A stretch of 64,000 nt of DNA, from contig JAHLJT010002630.1 of NCBI GenBank assembly GCA_031308135.1, positions 98,686,141-98,750,140 of the forward strand. Reading direction: 5' to 3'. A program made the translations under genes and the position numbers. The notes under the pieces were generated by a model. That model saw only the letters and a list, made by a program, of their open reading frames with translations. It ran no database searches and was not told the origin of the DNA. The stretch is from Acheta domesticus (Eukaryota > Arthropoda > Insecta > Orthoptera > Gryllidae). Shown one piece after another: positions 46,309 through 58,949 of this stretch; position 1 is the first letter of the stretch; each line of letters starts with the position of its first letter.

Positions 46309-46375
46309 CTCTTGTTTTGCTTCTGGAATAAATGTAGCTTCACTATCTGTGCACGTTTTCTTGATCTCAGTGTGC
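46309..46375 (+). mobile_element. Fragment of retroposon-like repeat R
   Basis: CTTGTTTTGCTTCTGG followed by AATGTAGCTTCACT matches 13360-13420. Confidence 0.55.
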
Positions 46376-46589
46376 TCAGGGGAATGTATATATTTAAATA
46401 AGCGTTCTGGATGTTCTTGCGGCAATAAATTGATTTCGTCTTGATGTCCGTGAAATGTGGTAATAGACAAAATCTGTAGCTAATTTACATTTGCAAAGAG
46501 ATTTTATCACTCGGGAGAAAATGTTTGAAGCATAAGTGAAAGCAATCTGCAATGTAATCATGGAAATACATCACCTAATTTGCAAAAAT

Positions 46590-46925
46590 CGAGTGAGATA
46601 TGAAGATGGATTTGTAGAGTGACGAAAAAGGACAATATCAGGAATGAAGTGATGCATGGAACCGTGAACCTTCATTAGTAGTAAAAATTCAAGAACAGCG
46701 ACTTCAGTGGTTTGGGCATGTTATGAGAAGACCTCTAGAGTACGTGGCCCACTAAGTGGAATCAATAGGGAATGGGAAACGAACACGGGGCCGCTTAAAG
46801 AAGTGGAAAGATTATGTTAGGGAAGATATGGGTCAAAATGATGTCACGGTGGATGTGGCACAACACAGAAACAGCTGGAGAGTAGCGATTCGAAAAGCCG
46901 ACCGCAGCTAACTGAGATAAGGTTT
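46590..46925 (+). pseudogene. LINE ORF2 C-terminus (RTE-like), degraded
   Basis: Readable blocks: VTKKDNIRNEVMHGTVN (46616-46668), then QEQRLQWFGHVMRRPLEYVA, then GKRTRGRLKKWKDYVREDMG, and NSWRVAIRKADRS before the stop. The R..WFGH..R block followed by GKR.RGR...W is the signature of the extreme C-terminus of RTE-like reverse transcriptases. Frameshifts and a stop between blocks show it is dead, and the reverse transcriptase core is absent. It is a different lineage from the copy at 7430-8000 (WFGHVMRR rather than PPGRRKKGRP with a decayed GHV block). Confidence 0.8.
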
Positions 46926-47114
46926 AGAAGAAGAGTGAATTATGAAGGTAATGGAATCGGAAACATCGTGTAGTTCACATCGAATGTGTGATTACCAATT
47001 TGTACTAATTTTTGCTTAACATTTGAAAGAACACAGAAAAAACAGAAAGCCCATTTCTTTCGGTGATGCGGTTTCATTGAGCACTACTGCAGATGCGGGC
47101 GTGGAACGCTGGAG

Positions 47115-47170
47115 GATGAGGAGAAGGAGAAGGAGGAGGAGGAGGAGGAGGAGGAGGAGGAGGAGGAAGG
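47115..47170 (+). repeat. (GGA)n tract
   Basis: Run of GGA triplets. Confidence 0.9.
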
Positions 47171-47429
47171 GGGGCTGTTTGAACAGGCCACTCGCAGGCG
47201 CTCGGCCGGGCGATGGCAGCGCTGCGGTGGCGTCGTTCTCAACTGCGCGAGACGCGTCTAATTGGCGGACACCTGTCGCCTCGCGTTAATTAGAGACGGC
47301 CGAGGAGGGGGAGAGGGAGGTGGAGAGGGGATGCAAAGGGAGGCGAGCGGTGGCGCGGGCGGATGGGGGGAGAAGACGGGGAAGGAGGAGGAGTGGATGG
47401 ATAGGGGAGGGGATGGTGGTTACATTGAT

Positions 47430-47800
47430 TACTAGTCATTAAGGGCGCGTCAACGCCTAAGATCATTAGTCCCGTACGTGTAGTGCATGTATTTTCATCG
47501 GGAGGTGGCGATGATTTTCCTCGCTGGATGGCGAGATCCGGCGCTGACCTATCGTCGATTAACGGGGTTTTCCGCAACCCTGTATCTTCCACAGGGAGAT
47601 ACTCCTTCCGGGACACCGCCCCATCCGGGACAAGCTCTGAACTCCCAAGTGGTCTCCCGGCACGTGTGGTAGTTTAGTGCATGTTAGTGTATGTGTGTGC
47701 AAGTAAGGGGTGAGGGTAGGACAAGGAAGAGGAAGAAAAGATCGCGCGCGATCCGTGGCCCGTTTTCTTATGATACTACTCCGGCATTCGCCTGGTTGAG
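47430..47800 (-). mobile_element. SINE family A copy, head missing
   Basis: The tail motif (CATTAGTCCCGTACGTGTAG) is at about 47463-47482 and the body runs to CGGCATTCGCCTGG. It is then replaced by purine-rich sequence. Confidence 0.65.
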
Positions 47801-48470
47801 GTGGGGAGGTGTGAGGGGGGCTGAGGAGTTGAGAGGTGGAGATGGGATAGAAAAGGCTCGGAATGGAGAGGGGGACGGTAGAAGAGGGAAAAGACAGGAG
47901 AAGGAAAGGGGGAGGAGAGGAGAAAGGAAGGAGGAGGGAAGGGATGGGGAGGAGAGGTGAAGGATAGAAGGGGGAAGAGGAGGAGAGGGGAAGGGGTGGA
48001 GAGGGTAATGTGGGGACAGGGGGAAGGGGCGGAGAGGAGAGAAGAGGAGAGGGGAAGGGTAGAAGAGGGGAATGACAGGAAAGGGAAAGGGGAAGAGAGG
48101 ATAAAAGGAAGGAGGGGGAAGGGACGGGGAGGAGAGGGGAAGGTAGAAGAGGGTAACGTGGGGACAGGGGAAGGGACGGAGAGAGGAAAGGGCAGCGGAG
48201 GAGAGGAGAGGAAAAGAAGAGGAGAGGAGAAGAGAAGGGTAGAAGAGGGGAACGACAGGAGAGGAGAAAGGAAGGAGGGAGAAGGGAGGGGGAGGAGAGG
48301 GGAAGGGTAGAAGATGGGACGCGAGAGGAGAGAGAAAAGGAAGGAGGGAGGAAAGGCAAGCGGAATGGTGTGAGGAGGAGACGGGAAGGGAGTGGAGACG
48401 GGAAGGCGCGGAGAGGGCAGTGAAAAGGGGCGGCGATGGTGAGGGGAAGGGGAGGGGAGAGTTCCCGGAA
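47800..48470 (+). repeat. Purine-rich (GGGGAAGGGTAGAAGAGGGG)-type tract
   Basis: Degenerate repeats with a recurring GGTAGAAGAGGG..AACG block at intervals of roughly 100 bp. Pro/Ser/Leu-rich frames on the minus strand are artefacts. Confidence 0.85.
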
Positions 48471-48749
48471 CACACTGCGGGCGGCGGAGGCTGTGCACAC
48501 ACCTGCCCCGGAGCGCCGCCCGCACAGCGCCCTAGAGCAGCTGCTTGCTCTCGCTGCGCGCAAACGTTCCGCTCCTCTCCTCACACAGCGCGCGCTGAAA
48601 CAGCCTGCAGCAACGACGCCGAGATCCCCTTCTGGTGGAAGAGCGTATCAGCGGAGGTTTCTCGGGAAACGGAAAAGGGCGAAAGTCTTTCTCAAATAAA
48701 TTCTTCTAATTTTACTTCCAAATATTTCCTTTAATGTTTGTCGAAAATA

Positions 48750-49348
48750 CAGTGAAATCTCGTTTGTACGTGTTTGAAGGGACTGAAAATTTTCAGCGAC
48801 GTAAGCGGGAAAACGCTGCTAACGAAAAATCCTCAATTTATACTTACTTTCCACATTTCCGTCTGCATAACCATCATAACACAGAAAATTAATGTATATA
48901 TAATTAACACGCAAATATCCACGGGATGGACTAATTTACTAATAAATGACATTAAATTAAACTAAATTACAAATAAAAAATAGAAAGTAACGTGTCAAGG
49001 TACCACATCAAAGAAACACGTAACACGACATTAATGGTAACACGTGGTACCCACGACGAAGATGGCGCGGAGGGTTCAGCGAAATACGTTTCTCCCGTTC
49101 TGGAATCAGACTGAAAGAGAAAATGGTACATAAAAGTACCCGAAAACAACGCATATTCAGGATGGCGCTAGTGCACCAGAAAATGCCTGCCTCTCCCGAT
49201 GCAAGTTGCCTACAATCTTTGAACGTGCTAAGCGGGAATGTTTACGTTTAAACGAGTAATTTAATGGAATTGGGACTGGGAATTGAAAATATGAACGTAC
49301 AAAGCGGGAAAACGTGGTAATAGGGAACGTACTAACAAGATTCCACCG
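48750..49348. mobile_element. pogo/Tigger-type MITE, 600 bp
   Basis: The left end CAGTGAAATCTCGTTTGTAC and the inverted right end CGGTGGAATCTTGTTAGTAC are flanked by TA. Subterminal AAGCGGGAAAACG blocks occur in both halves. No transposase. Confidence 0.75.
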
Positions 49349-49659
49349 TATATCATTTTTGTTTTGATAGCCCAAATTAATTTACTTTGAGTTTTAAACC
49401 AGTCCTACTTTTAGCGGCGCAAACACTATAACAAATCGTTCTTCGAACGAACTCCCAACTTCTCATTTTTTTTTTCTGTTAATCACTCACATCTCTCAGA
49501 GATTCAACGGAGAAAATGTTTTTAATAGAGTCTTACAGACCGCAAGGAGGAATTTCTACCTTAATTGAACAGCGTCAATCTAACGACGTTTTTATTTCAG
49601 CATCGTGAGACGTGTTGCGGTGTGATGAGTCAAGGGGAGACGCAGGGGCAAGGTATGTA

Positions 49660-49737
49660 AGCATGAATGCATGTGTGTATGTATGTATCTATGTATGTAT
49701 GTATGTATGTATGTATGTATGTATGTATGTATGTATG
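49660..49737 (+). repeat. (GTAT)n microsatellite
   Basis: Tandem GTAT/ATGT repeats. Confidence 0.9.
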
Positions 49738-49779
49738 GACCCTGCTTGGGCTACTAAACCACAATTTGAACCTGTTCTA

Positions 49780-50400
49780 TCGGGGCGAACAAGTCTCCGG
49801 TGTAGGCAACTGAGCTTTCGCTTTTATCTGCCCGTCCCCACCGACGCGCACAAGTACGCCGACAGGCCGATAACCAGATCCGGCAGGTACCAAGTTTGCC
49901 ATCACGGCAACCGCCCACACGAGGTTGTGATGTCCTGCCTTGCGTGGGTTGTGACGTCCTGCAAGCTCAGAGCTCCTAGCTATCCAGGCTAGTATCGGAG
50001 TCAATGTTGTCGTACGACAACGCGCCACTCACGTACGCCGGGACAAGTCCCTCCTCTTTGCCCAGGGTGTCGGGCCACTGCCACGACGAAGCCACGTGCT
50101 CCGGGTCAAGGACCCAGCGGGCTCGGGGCTCCGAACCCGTCTACTCACTCCTCCCCCTCGAGGCCATCGACTGAGTCGGTGGCCTGAGTCGGCCGGAAAA
50201 CTACACGTTCCCAAAAGAGACCCAACAGGGAGGTTCGTGTTCCCCGTTAGACTTCTGTAAGTGGGTTTGGAAAAGGCCGCCAAGCTGCACAGGGGATGTC
50301 GGCTAACGCATCCCACGCTCAATCCCACGCAAGGGTCGGTGGTAAGCCACATACTCACTAAGGAACAACCTCAGATTCTCGACGTGAGTTACGTCGTAAT
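49780..50400 (+). repeat. Repeat module N, diverged third copy
   Basis: AGCTATCCAGGCTAGTATCGG and GTCGGGCCACTGCCACGACG match modules at 23455 and 24120. Confidence 0.45.
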
Positions 50401-50449
50401 GCTCAGGGTCCCGGTGGTCGCTTGCATTTCCCCATCAAGAACCAGACTA

Positions 50450-50643
50450 TACTTCGCATTTTCTTTCTTGGCGCGTGGGGGTGTGTCATCAAAATGAAAT
50501 ATCTCACGGTATTTTGCTTCGTTCTCGCTTGTGCCGCTAGGAGTCGCGACTTCTGTCGGCACAACCGAGAACGACGCGAAATACCGTGAGATATTACATT
50601 TTGACGACACACCCTCACGCGCCAAGAAAGAAAAACCGAAGTA
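50450..50643. mobile_element. Palindromic MITE (family M)
   Basis: Hairpin with ends TACTTCGCATTTTCTTTCTT and its approximate complement. It is flanked on both sides by copies of a 45-bp host block (GCTCAGGGTCC..GTCGCTTGCATTT at 50401 and 50654). Confidence 0.75.
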
Positions 50644-50699
50644 TACGCCGTGAAGCTCAGGGTCCGGGTAGTCGCTTGCATTTTCCCACCAAGAAACCT

Positions 50700-51515
50700 G
50701 ACTACCTTTGTAAGCCTCGCTCCCCCTGGCGGGGAAATCCATGCTGCAGAGGTATTAACGTCACCGGGGAGCCTTCGCAAACTGTGCGTCGTTCCGAAAT
50801 TAAACTCTCAACTTCCATACCCGTACTAGAATCCTTGCATGCTGTACCCCACCCTCTTCCTTATATTTCCATTTCCATATTAAGCCAGTAACATATACTT
50901 TTTCTTCAAGACCCTCTTATCCTACGTCACTTGTTCCCGGTCACCTTGTAATTGATAACAATGTAATACACCCTTGTCAATACAAACTACTCTTATTTAA
51001 GTTCATTATCGAGCAAAGAGGTACACCCGTGTAATTCAATCTCATAGAATATCAAGTAATTAGTAAATTCACATACAGTTGCAGATTTTACAGACTCTGA
51101 ACAGGGCGGGGGATGAATCGAGAAACGTCGAACCAGCAAAAATATAATAGAGTGGTCAAGACGAAAATCATCCTACAGACAACGTGTGAGGAACGTTTCT
51201 TAGAGGCCATTAGCCTCAAAATTTTAGTTTTAAAGGCCCCAGAACGCTTCGTTTAGGAGTTATTTAACGATATAGATGAAAAAATCTGATGTGCGTTGCG
51301 GGTTGCATTTGACTTGAATATTTAGATGCATTTTTTAAACAAATCCTTCATGTTTTTTAAGTCAAAGTACAATTCGTCACATCTCCTTGAAATTCTTTAT
51401 CTTCAGTGGCCTCGTTTATGAAGAGGAGTTGCGTGTTGAGAGCCGCAAAGGGAAGGTATACTACTGAAATAATATAGGAGACGATCGCACCACACCAGTG
51501 GCCGCCGGTAAATTG
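50700..51515. other. No gene recognised
   Basis: Anonymous. A GAAACGTCG at about 51122 resembles the PLE motif but lacks the rest. Confidence 0.35.
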
Positions 51516-51519
51516 AAGG

Positions 51520-51911
51520 GGTGGCATACGAAGGTCGTTTGATAAGTCTGGTAAATTGTTATGAAAGAGCGCGCATTGTTATTAAACCGATGCATTGTTA
51601 GAAAGTACGATTCTTTGTAGGCAGCTGTTTGAATTTCAAACAAATACGACGCGTAGTAATTGTTGGCTTCCAGCTGGATGCGTGAATGCGCACAAGAAAA
51701 GTGCTGTTCCATCAACACAATGCTCCATCCCACACAGCAGCAGTCGCAATGGCAAAAGTGCATCAGTTAGGATTCGAACTGGTTCCTCATTCACCGGATT
51801 TAGCCCCGAGTGATTTCTTTCTATTCCCTAACTTGAAAATTTGGCTTAGTGGGTAAACATTTTCATCAAATGAAGAAGTGATTGCTGCTGTAAACGGGTA
51901 TTTCGCAGTGT
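51520..51911 (+). pseudogene. mariner transposase remnant, cut by the assembly gap
   Basis: A mariner-like 5' end (ACGAAGGTCGTTTGATAAGT, about 51527) is followed, after an internal deletion, by VLFHQHNAPSHTAAVAMAKV (from 51701), PDLAPSDFFLFPNLKIWLSG, a stop, and then SSNEEVIAAVNGYFA. These are the C-terminal blocks of a mariner D34D transposase. The catalytic Asp of HQDNA is His here, the PPY before SPDL is missing, and there is a stop after WLSG, so it is inactive. The 3' end lies in the gap. Confidence 0.85.
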
Positions 51912-52911
51912 NNNNNNNNNNNNNNNNNNNNNNNNNNNNNNNNNNNNNNNNNNNNNNNNNNNNNNNNNNNNNNNNNNNNNNNNNNNNNNNNNNNNNNNNN
52001 NNNNNNNNNNNNNNNNNNNNNNNNNNNNNNNNNNNNNNNNNNNNNNNNNNNNNNNNNNNNNNNNNNNNNNNNNNNNNNNNNNNNNNNNNNNNNNNNNNNN
52101 NNNNNNNNNNNNNNNNNNNNNNNNNNNNNNNNNNNNNNNNNNNNNNNNNNNNNNNNNNNNNNNNNNNNNNNNNNNNNNNNNNNNNNNNNNNNNNNNNNNN
52201 NNNNNNNNNNNNNNNNNNNNNNNNNNNNNNNNNNNNNNNNNNNNNNNNNNNNNNNNNNNNNNNNNNNNNNNNNNNNNNNNNNNNNNNNNNNNNNNNNNNN
52301 NNNNNNNNNNNNNNNNNNNNNNNNNNNNNNNNNNNNNNNNNNNNNNNNNNNNNNNNNNNNNNNNNNNNNNNNNNNNNNNNNNNNNNNNNNNNNNNNNNNN
52401 NNNNNNNNNNNNNNNNNNNNNNNNNNNNNNNNNNNNNNNNNNNNNNNNNNNNNNNNNNNNNNNNNNNNNNNNNNNNNNNNNNNNNNNNNNNNNNNNNNNN
52501 NNNNNNNNNNNNNNNNNNNNNNNNNNNNNNNNNNNNNNNNNNNNNNNNNNNNNNNNNNNNNNNNNNNNNNNNNNNNNNNNNNNNNNNNNNNNNNNNNNNN
52601 NNNNNNNNNNNNNNNNNNNNNNNNNNNNNNNNNNNNNNNNNNNNNNNNNNNNNNNNNNNNNNNNNNNNNNNNNNNNNNNNNNNNNNNNNNNNNNNNNNNN
52701 NNNNNNNNNNNNNNNNNNNNNNNNNNNNNNNNNNNNNNNNNNNNNNNNNNNNNNNNNNNNNNNNNNNNNNNNNNNNNNNNNNNNNNNNNNNNNNNNNNNN
52801 NNNNNNNNNNNNNNNNNNNNNNNNNNNNNNNNNNNNNNNNNNNNNNNNNNNNNNNNNNNNNNNNNNNNNNNNNNNNNNNNNNNNNNNNNNNNNNNNNNNN
52901 NNNNNNNNNNN
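51912..52911. other. Assembly gap (1000 N)
   Basis: Exactly 1000 N, so a placeholder of unknown true size. Open frames drawn across it are meaningless. Confidence 1.
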
Positions 52912-53994
52912 CGTTTGAAGTTGAATTTTGTGTGAAAACGTCTGCTATTGAATTTTTTTTGGTTAAGACCCATTGGGAGCTCAACGGAAATTCTCGAAAT
53001 ATTTTTGAAAAGCAAACTATGTTGCCGGATCGTTCGCTTCTCTATTATTACCTTCCAAAGCAACATTCTTTGTTGATTTGGTCGTATTTTTTCGACTATT
53101 TATTACGTTTTATGACTTACTCATCTATCCAAATCTTCATCGCATTATGACTGAAAATCCAGCACATTCATAATACAAAAATAATAAACATCTGGTAAGA
53201 TAATCATTAATCGCTCTTTTGAAACAAAAATGCATAAATCCAACCACCGTTATTTTCTTTCCACTACCTTGTAGAATAACCTACGATAGGCGTTAGTTCT
53301 GTCTGAAATGACACAGCTCCTATGCGCAGTTAGTCGCAGACGGGACCACTCGTATTTTTTCGTCTCCAACCTTCGCAAATAAAACTCATTCATTTCTACA
53401 TCAACTGTGTAACGCCTTTGGCAATCTGCCTTGCTTCTACCTACTCCTAACTCTAGGACTTGCGATAAACGACAGAAGCACTGACTGATCATGCCTGGGG
53501 AACGATACATCTTATGATTACGCGATGACCAGGACGTTGAGGATGGAATAAGAGCTGTGGGATGTGATCATATGAACACAGTCACTGATGACAGAGTAAA
53601 TTATATTAGGGAAGGGGAGGGAGAACTAGTAATATTACAGTTGAACTCTTCAAAGAGAGCAGCGCAAGTGGATTATCTACGCCGAGAGGTCTGTCTTGGA
53701 TTCACGGCTTGGGCAGTCAAGTCTTTAAACAGTAAAAACATAATTTGTAACAATTAAATCACGCTGGGGTTGCAACGGAAGTTTACAATTGCGAAAAAGG
53801 AAAAATATTCCCACTTTAAACTTGCAACTGTGATTAGATGGTGAAATGTATAATAAGAACATCAGATCGTATACTAGTTCCGTTCCCCGAACGGGTGGGT
53901 AGGCGGTGGCAAGAGTTGAAGTTAACGATGGAGTGGAGACGTCCATCCGGTCTCGTGATACTCACGTCGTTAGTGTCAAGATGGGCGCAGTGAG

Positions 53995-54330
53995 AAGGCT
54001 AAGCTTAGCTTTGTGTTGCCGGGTTCGCCCGGTGACCCGCCAGTTGGACCCCTACCTGCAGATCTGTGAGCACGATCGGGTTCGGGACTTATTCCCAACT
54101 CACGTATGTAAGTCCGACAGGGAGCATACACCCTCTTGTGAGGTTGGCTAAGTCCCGGCGGCACTCACGTCGATAGGTTCGGGTGCGGGACTTGTTCCCA
54201 ACTCACGCATATAAGTCCGACTGGGAGCATACCCCCCGCCTTGTGAGGTTGGCTAAGCCCCGGCGGCACTCACGTCGATAGTTTGCCGGGTTTCGCCCGG
54301 TTACCCGCCAGTTGGACCCCTACCTGCAGA
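53995..54330 (-). repeat. Short tandem duplication, period about 105 bp (right arm)
   Basis: Inverted counterpart of 24606-24960. Confidence 0.7.
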
Positions 54331-54921
54331 TCTGTAAGCACGATCAGATTCGGGACTTGTTTCCAAATCACCTCCAAGGATGAGGCAGTGAGAAGACAAG
54401 TCGGGCCCTTTCCCGACTCCACAGAGTCCGGTGCCCCCCCCCCCCAGTTGGGCTCTTTGCTTCGGCGTGGCAATGGCCCGACAATCTGAGCAAAGAGGAA
54501 TGACTTTTCCTGGCGAATGTGAGTGAAGCTTTATGTGACTCCGGTGCTAGCCTGGAAAGCTAGTAGCTCTGATTTGGCAGAGCGGCCCGATCCGAGCATT
54601 GTATGGGGAGGGGTACAAGTAACTGCGTTCTGGCGCGATCCAGATACCAACCCAAGGGTGTACATGTACGCCTGCCGCGGTCCCCCACAGGGGCGGTCGT
54701 TCTGCGTAGGTGAACACGATCTCTGTGGAGAGTTGTAGATGACCACCCGGACCCTCAGTTTCATGGCGGCACTCACGTCCATTAGCGTCAAGTTGTAGGC
54801 AGTGAGTAGGCGATGAGTAGGGTTCCTGGTTACTAGGCCTCGCTCGTAACCCACCAGGTTGGGCCCCGGGCGCATCGACCTTGGGGCAGGATACGATGCA
54901 GGAGAATCTTCGGGGTGCTCT

Positions 54922-57850
54922 CGAATCCACATATAGAAGTGCGGCCATATAGAAATCCACATATAGAAGTGCGGCCATATAGAATCCACATATAGAAGTG
55001 CGGCCATATAAGAATTCCACATATAGAAGTGCGGCCATATATAGAATCCACATATAGAATGTGCGGCCATATATAGAATCCACATATAGAAGTGCGGCCA
55101 TATATAGAAATCCACATATAGAAGTGCGGCCATATATAGAATCCACATATAGAAGTGCGGCCATATATAGAATCCACATATAGAAGTGCGGCCATATATA
55201 GAATCCACATATAGAAGTGCGGCCATATAGAATCCACATATAGAAGTGCGGCCATATAGAATCCACATATAGAAGTGCGGCCATATATAGAATCCACATA
55301 TAGAAGTGCGGCCACATATATAGAATCCACATATAGAAGTGCGGCCATAATAGAATCCACATATAGAAGTGCGGCCATATATAGAATCCCAATATAGAAG
55401 TGCGGGCCATATATAGAATCCACATATAGAAGTGCGGCCATATATAGAATCCACATATAGAAGTGCGGCCCATATATAGAATCCACAATATAGAAGTGCG
55501 GCCATATATAGACCACATATAGAAGTGCGGCCATATATATGAATCCACATATAGAAGTGCGGCCTATATAGAATCCACATATAGAAGTGCGGCCATATAT
55601 AGAATCCACATATAAGAGTGCGGCCATATATAGAATCCACATATAGAAGTGCGGCCATATATAGAATCCACATATAGAAGTGCGGCCATATATGAATCCA
55701 CATATAGAAGTGCGGCCATATATAGAATCCACATATAGAAGTGCGGCCAGATATAGAATCCACATATAGAAGTGCGGCCATATAGAATCCACATATAGAA
55801 GTGCGGCCATATATAGAATCCACATATAGAAGTGCGGCCATATATAGAATCCACATATAGAAGTGCGGCCATATATAGAATCCACTATAGAAGTGCGGCC
55901 ATATATAGAATCCACATATAGAAGTGCGGCCATATATAGAATCCACATATAGAAGTGCGGCCATATATAGAATCCACATATAGAAGTGCGGCCATATATA
56001 GAATCCACATATAGAAGTGCGGCCATATATAGAATCCACATATAGAAGTGCGGCCATATATAGAATCCACATATAGAAGTGCGGCCATATATAGAATCCA
56101 CATATAGAAGTGCGGCCATATATAGAATCCACATATAGAAGTGCGGCCATATATAGAATCCACATATAGAAGTGCGGCCATATATAGAATCCACATATAG
56201 AAGTGCGGCCATATATAGAATCCACATATAGAAGTGCGGCCATATATAGAATCCACATATAGAAGTGCGGCCATATATAGAATCCACATATAGAAGTGCG
56301 GCCATATATAGAATCCACATATAGAAGTGCGGCCATATATAGAATCCACATATAGAAGTGCGGCCATATATAGAATCCACATATAGAAGTGCGGCCATAT
56401 ATAGAATCCACATATAGAAGTGCGGCCATATATAGAATCCACATATAGAAGTGCGGCCATATATAGAATCCACATATAGAAGTGCGGCCAATATAGAATC
56501 CACATATAGAAGTGCGGCCATATATAGAATCCACATATAGAAGTGCGGCCATATATAGAATCCACATATAGAAGTGCGGCCATATATAGAATCCACATAT
56601 AGAAGTGCGGCCATATATAGAATCCACATATAGAAGTGCGGCCATATATAGAATCCACATATAGAAGTGCGGCCATATATAGAATCCACATATAGAAGTG
56701 CGGCCATATATAGAATCCACATATAGAAGTGCGGCCATATATAGAATCCACATATAGAAGTGCGGCCATATATAGAATCCACATATAGAAGTGCGGCCAT
56801 ATATAGAATCCACATATAGAAGTGCGGCCATATATAGAATCCACATATAGAAGTGCGGCCATATATAGAATCCACATATAGAAGTGCGGCCATATATAGA
56901 ATCCACATATAGAAGTGCGGCCCATATATAGAATCCACATATAGAAGTGCGGCCATATATAGAATCCACATATAGAAGTGCGGCCATATATAGAATCCAC
57001 ATATAGAAGTGCGGCCATATATAGAATCCACATATAGAAGTGCGGCCATATATAGAATCCACATATAGAAGTGCGGCCATATATAGAATCCACATATAGA
57101 AGTGCGGCCATATATAGAATCCACATATAGAAGTGCGGCCATATATAGAATCCACATATAGAAGTGCGGCCATATATAGAATCCACATATAGAAGTGCGG
57201 CCATATATAGAATCCACATATAGAAGTGCGGCCATATATAGAATCCACATATAGAAGTGCGGCCATATATAGAATCCACATATAGAAGTGCGGCCATATA
57301 TAGAATCCACATATAGAAGTGCGGCCATATATAGAATCCACATATAGAAGTGCGGCCATATATAGAATCCACATATAGAAGTGTGGCCATATATAGAATC
57401 CACATATAGAAGTGCGGCCATATATAGAATCCACATATAGAAGTGCGGCCATATATAGAATCCACATATAGAAGTGCGGCCATATATAGAATCCACATAT
57501 AGAAGTGCGGCCATATATAGAATCCACATATAGAAGTGCGGCCATATATAGAATCCACATATAGAGTGCGGCCATATATAGAATCCACATATAGAAGTGC
57601 GGCCATATATAGAATCCACATATAGAAGTGCGGCCATATATAGAATCCACATATAGAAGTGCGGCCATATATAGAATCCACATATAGAAGTGCGGCCATA
57701 TATAGAATCCACATATAGAAGTGCGGCCATATATAGAATCCACATATAGAAGTGCGGCCATATATAGAATCCACATATAGAAGTGCGGCCATATATAGAA
57801 TCCACATATAGAAGTGCGGCCATATATAGAATCCACATATAGAAGTGCGG
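54922..57850 (-). repeat. 31-bp satellite array, about 94 copies
   Basis: Unit CCATATATAGAATCCACATA then TAGAAGTGCGG (31 bp). Copies from about 55890 to the right end are almost identical, with a rare C insertion, A loss or G-to-T change. Copies from 54922 to about 55890 carry many one- or two-base indels. A 31-bp period cycles through all three frames without stops on the minus strand, giving the 640-1101-codon frames, which are not genes. Confidence 0.97.
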
Positions 57851-58433
57851 GACCTGCTACTTTCCGTCAGGTTGCCCAGGTTCCGGCGATACCCACGTCG
57901 CTAGCCTCAAGTTGTAGGCAGAGGGGAGACGGGATGAGTCTCCGAACCGCTCGAATCTTAGTTCGAGTGTCCCCAAGTTGGGGTCTTGGCTTCGTCGTGG
58001 AGTGCCCGATACTCACGCGTATTTGAGGAGGGACTTTGTTCCGGTGCATTATCAATGATGCTTAATTTGCTTCCGGTGCTAGCCTGGAAAGCTAAGAGCG
58101 CTGAGCTGGCACAGTGGCCTGACCCAGGCTGAAACGAGGAGGATCCCATGAGGGGTAGCTGCGTTCTGTCGGGATCCAGATACGAACCCAAGGGTGTACA
58201 TGTCCGCCTGCCGCGGTAAAGGTAGACTCTAACGCAGAGATGTCAGCCGATGCCACGAGCGGGAGTTAGTGGAACGGGTAGTACGACGAAATCATCCCTC
58301 CGTGCAGTTGATCATCTCTCCACCAGAGAGCAGTAGGTAGCCGAAGTCGCTCTAAAAGCTTTTACGTTTGCACATGAAATACGATTAGGCGGGATTTAGA
58401 TAAATAAATTTAAGAATTTGGTTATTCTTACTT

Positions 58434-58640
58434 TTATTTATGTTTTGATTTTGATTTTTCTGTGCATGACTTCTTTTTTATATTCGATTCCATGTTGGTA
58501 ATGTCAGGTTCTAGAGATCCTGAGAGACAAATTCGTGGACTATTCTTCACATTTTCAATACTTAATCGAACCCCATACTTGTTTTGGACCAGTTTCTTTA
58601 TTGAAAATGCTTGTTCACTGATGAATTTGTCACCATACAC
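58434..58640 (-). pseudogene. hAT-like transposase C-terminus (right arm)
   Basis: The frame reads MYGDKFISEQAFSIKKLVQN, then KYGVRLSIENVKNSPRIC, then LEPDITNMESNIKKKSCTEK before the stop. The order (YG..F.SEQ.FS..K, KY..RL..EN, PDI) matches the C-terminal dimerisation region of GTF2IRD2-like hAT transposases. This stretch is open here but frameshifted in the left arm. The catalytic part is missing nearby. Confidence 0.65.
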
Positions 58641-58949
58641 AGATAGTATTAGAGCATCATTGTCTATTAAGTTTGGAGGTTGTGATTTATCGAGTATCTA
58701 GTATAATTCTTTTACACTGCCTTCTGAAAACAGGATTTCTAGTTATTGTTTCCTTTCCCGACGCTAGTTGCGTAGACAGCTCCAAGCATGCCATGGTGCC
58801 ACGAAGCATGCCACTGCCACCAGTAGGAGACCTTGACAGCACTGCTTTAACGCCTAGGTACCCACCCCGGGGAGACAACCTCCTGGTAGAACATACAAGT
58901 GCGTGAATCGATGGACGATGTACTATCTACTTGTCCCGTTTTCTGTACC

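Noticed and set aside
51100..51140. GAAACGTCG motif as a further hammerhead
   Set aside because: No CTGANGA box with a stem II at the right distance.
51846..53066. Open frames of 346-406 codons
   Set aside because: They run through the 1000-N gap and are meaningless.
54531..57838. Open frames of 640-1101 codons on the minus strand
   Set aside because: They are products of the 31-bp satellite, whose period shifts through all three frames without stops. There is no start context, composition or domain of a protein.
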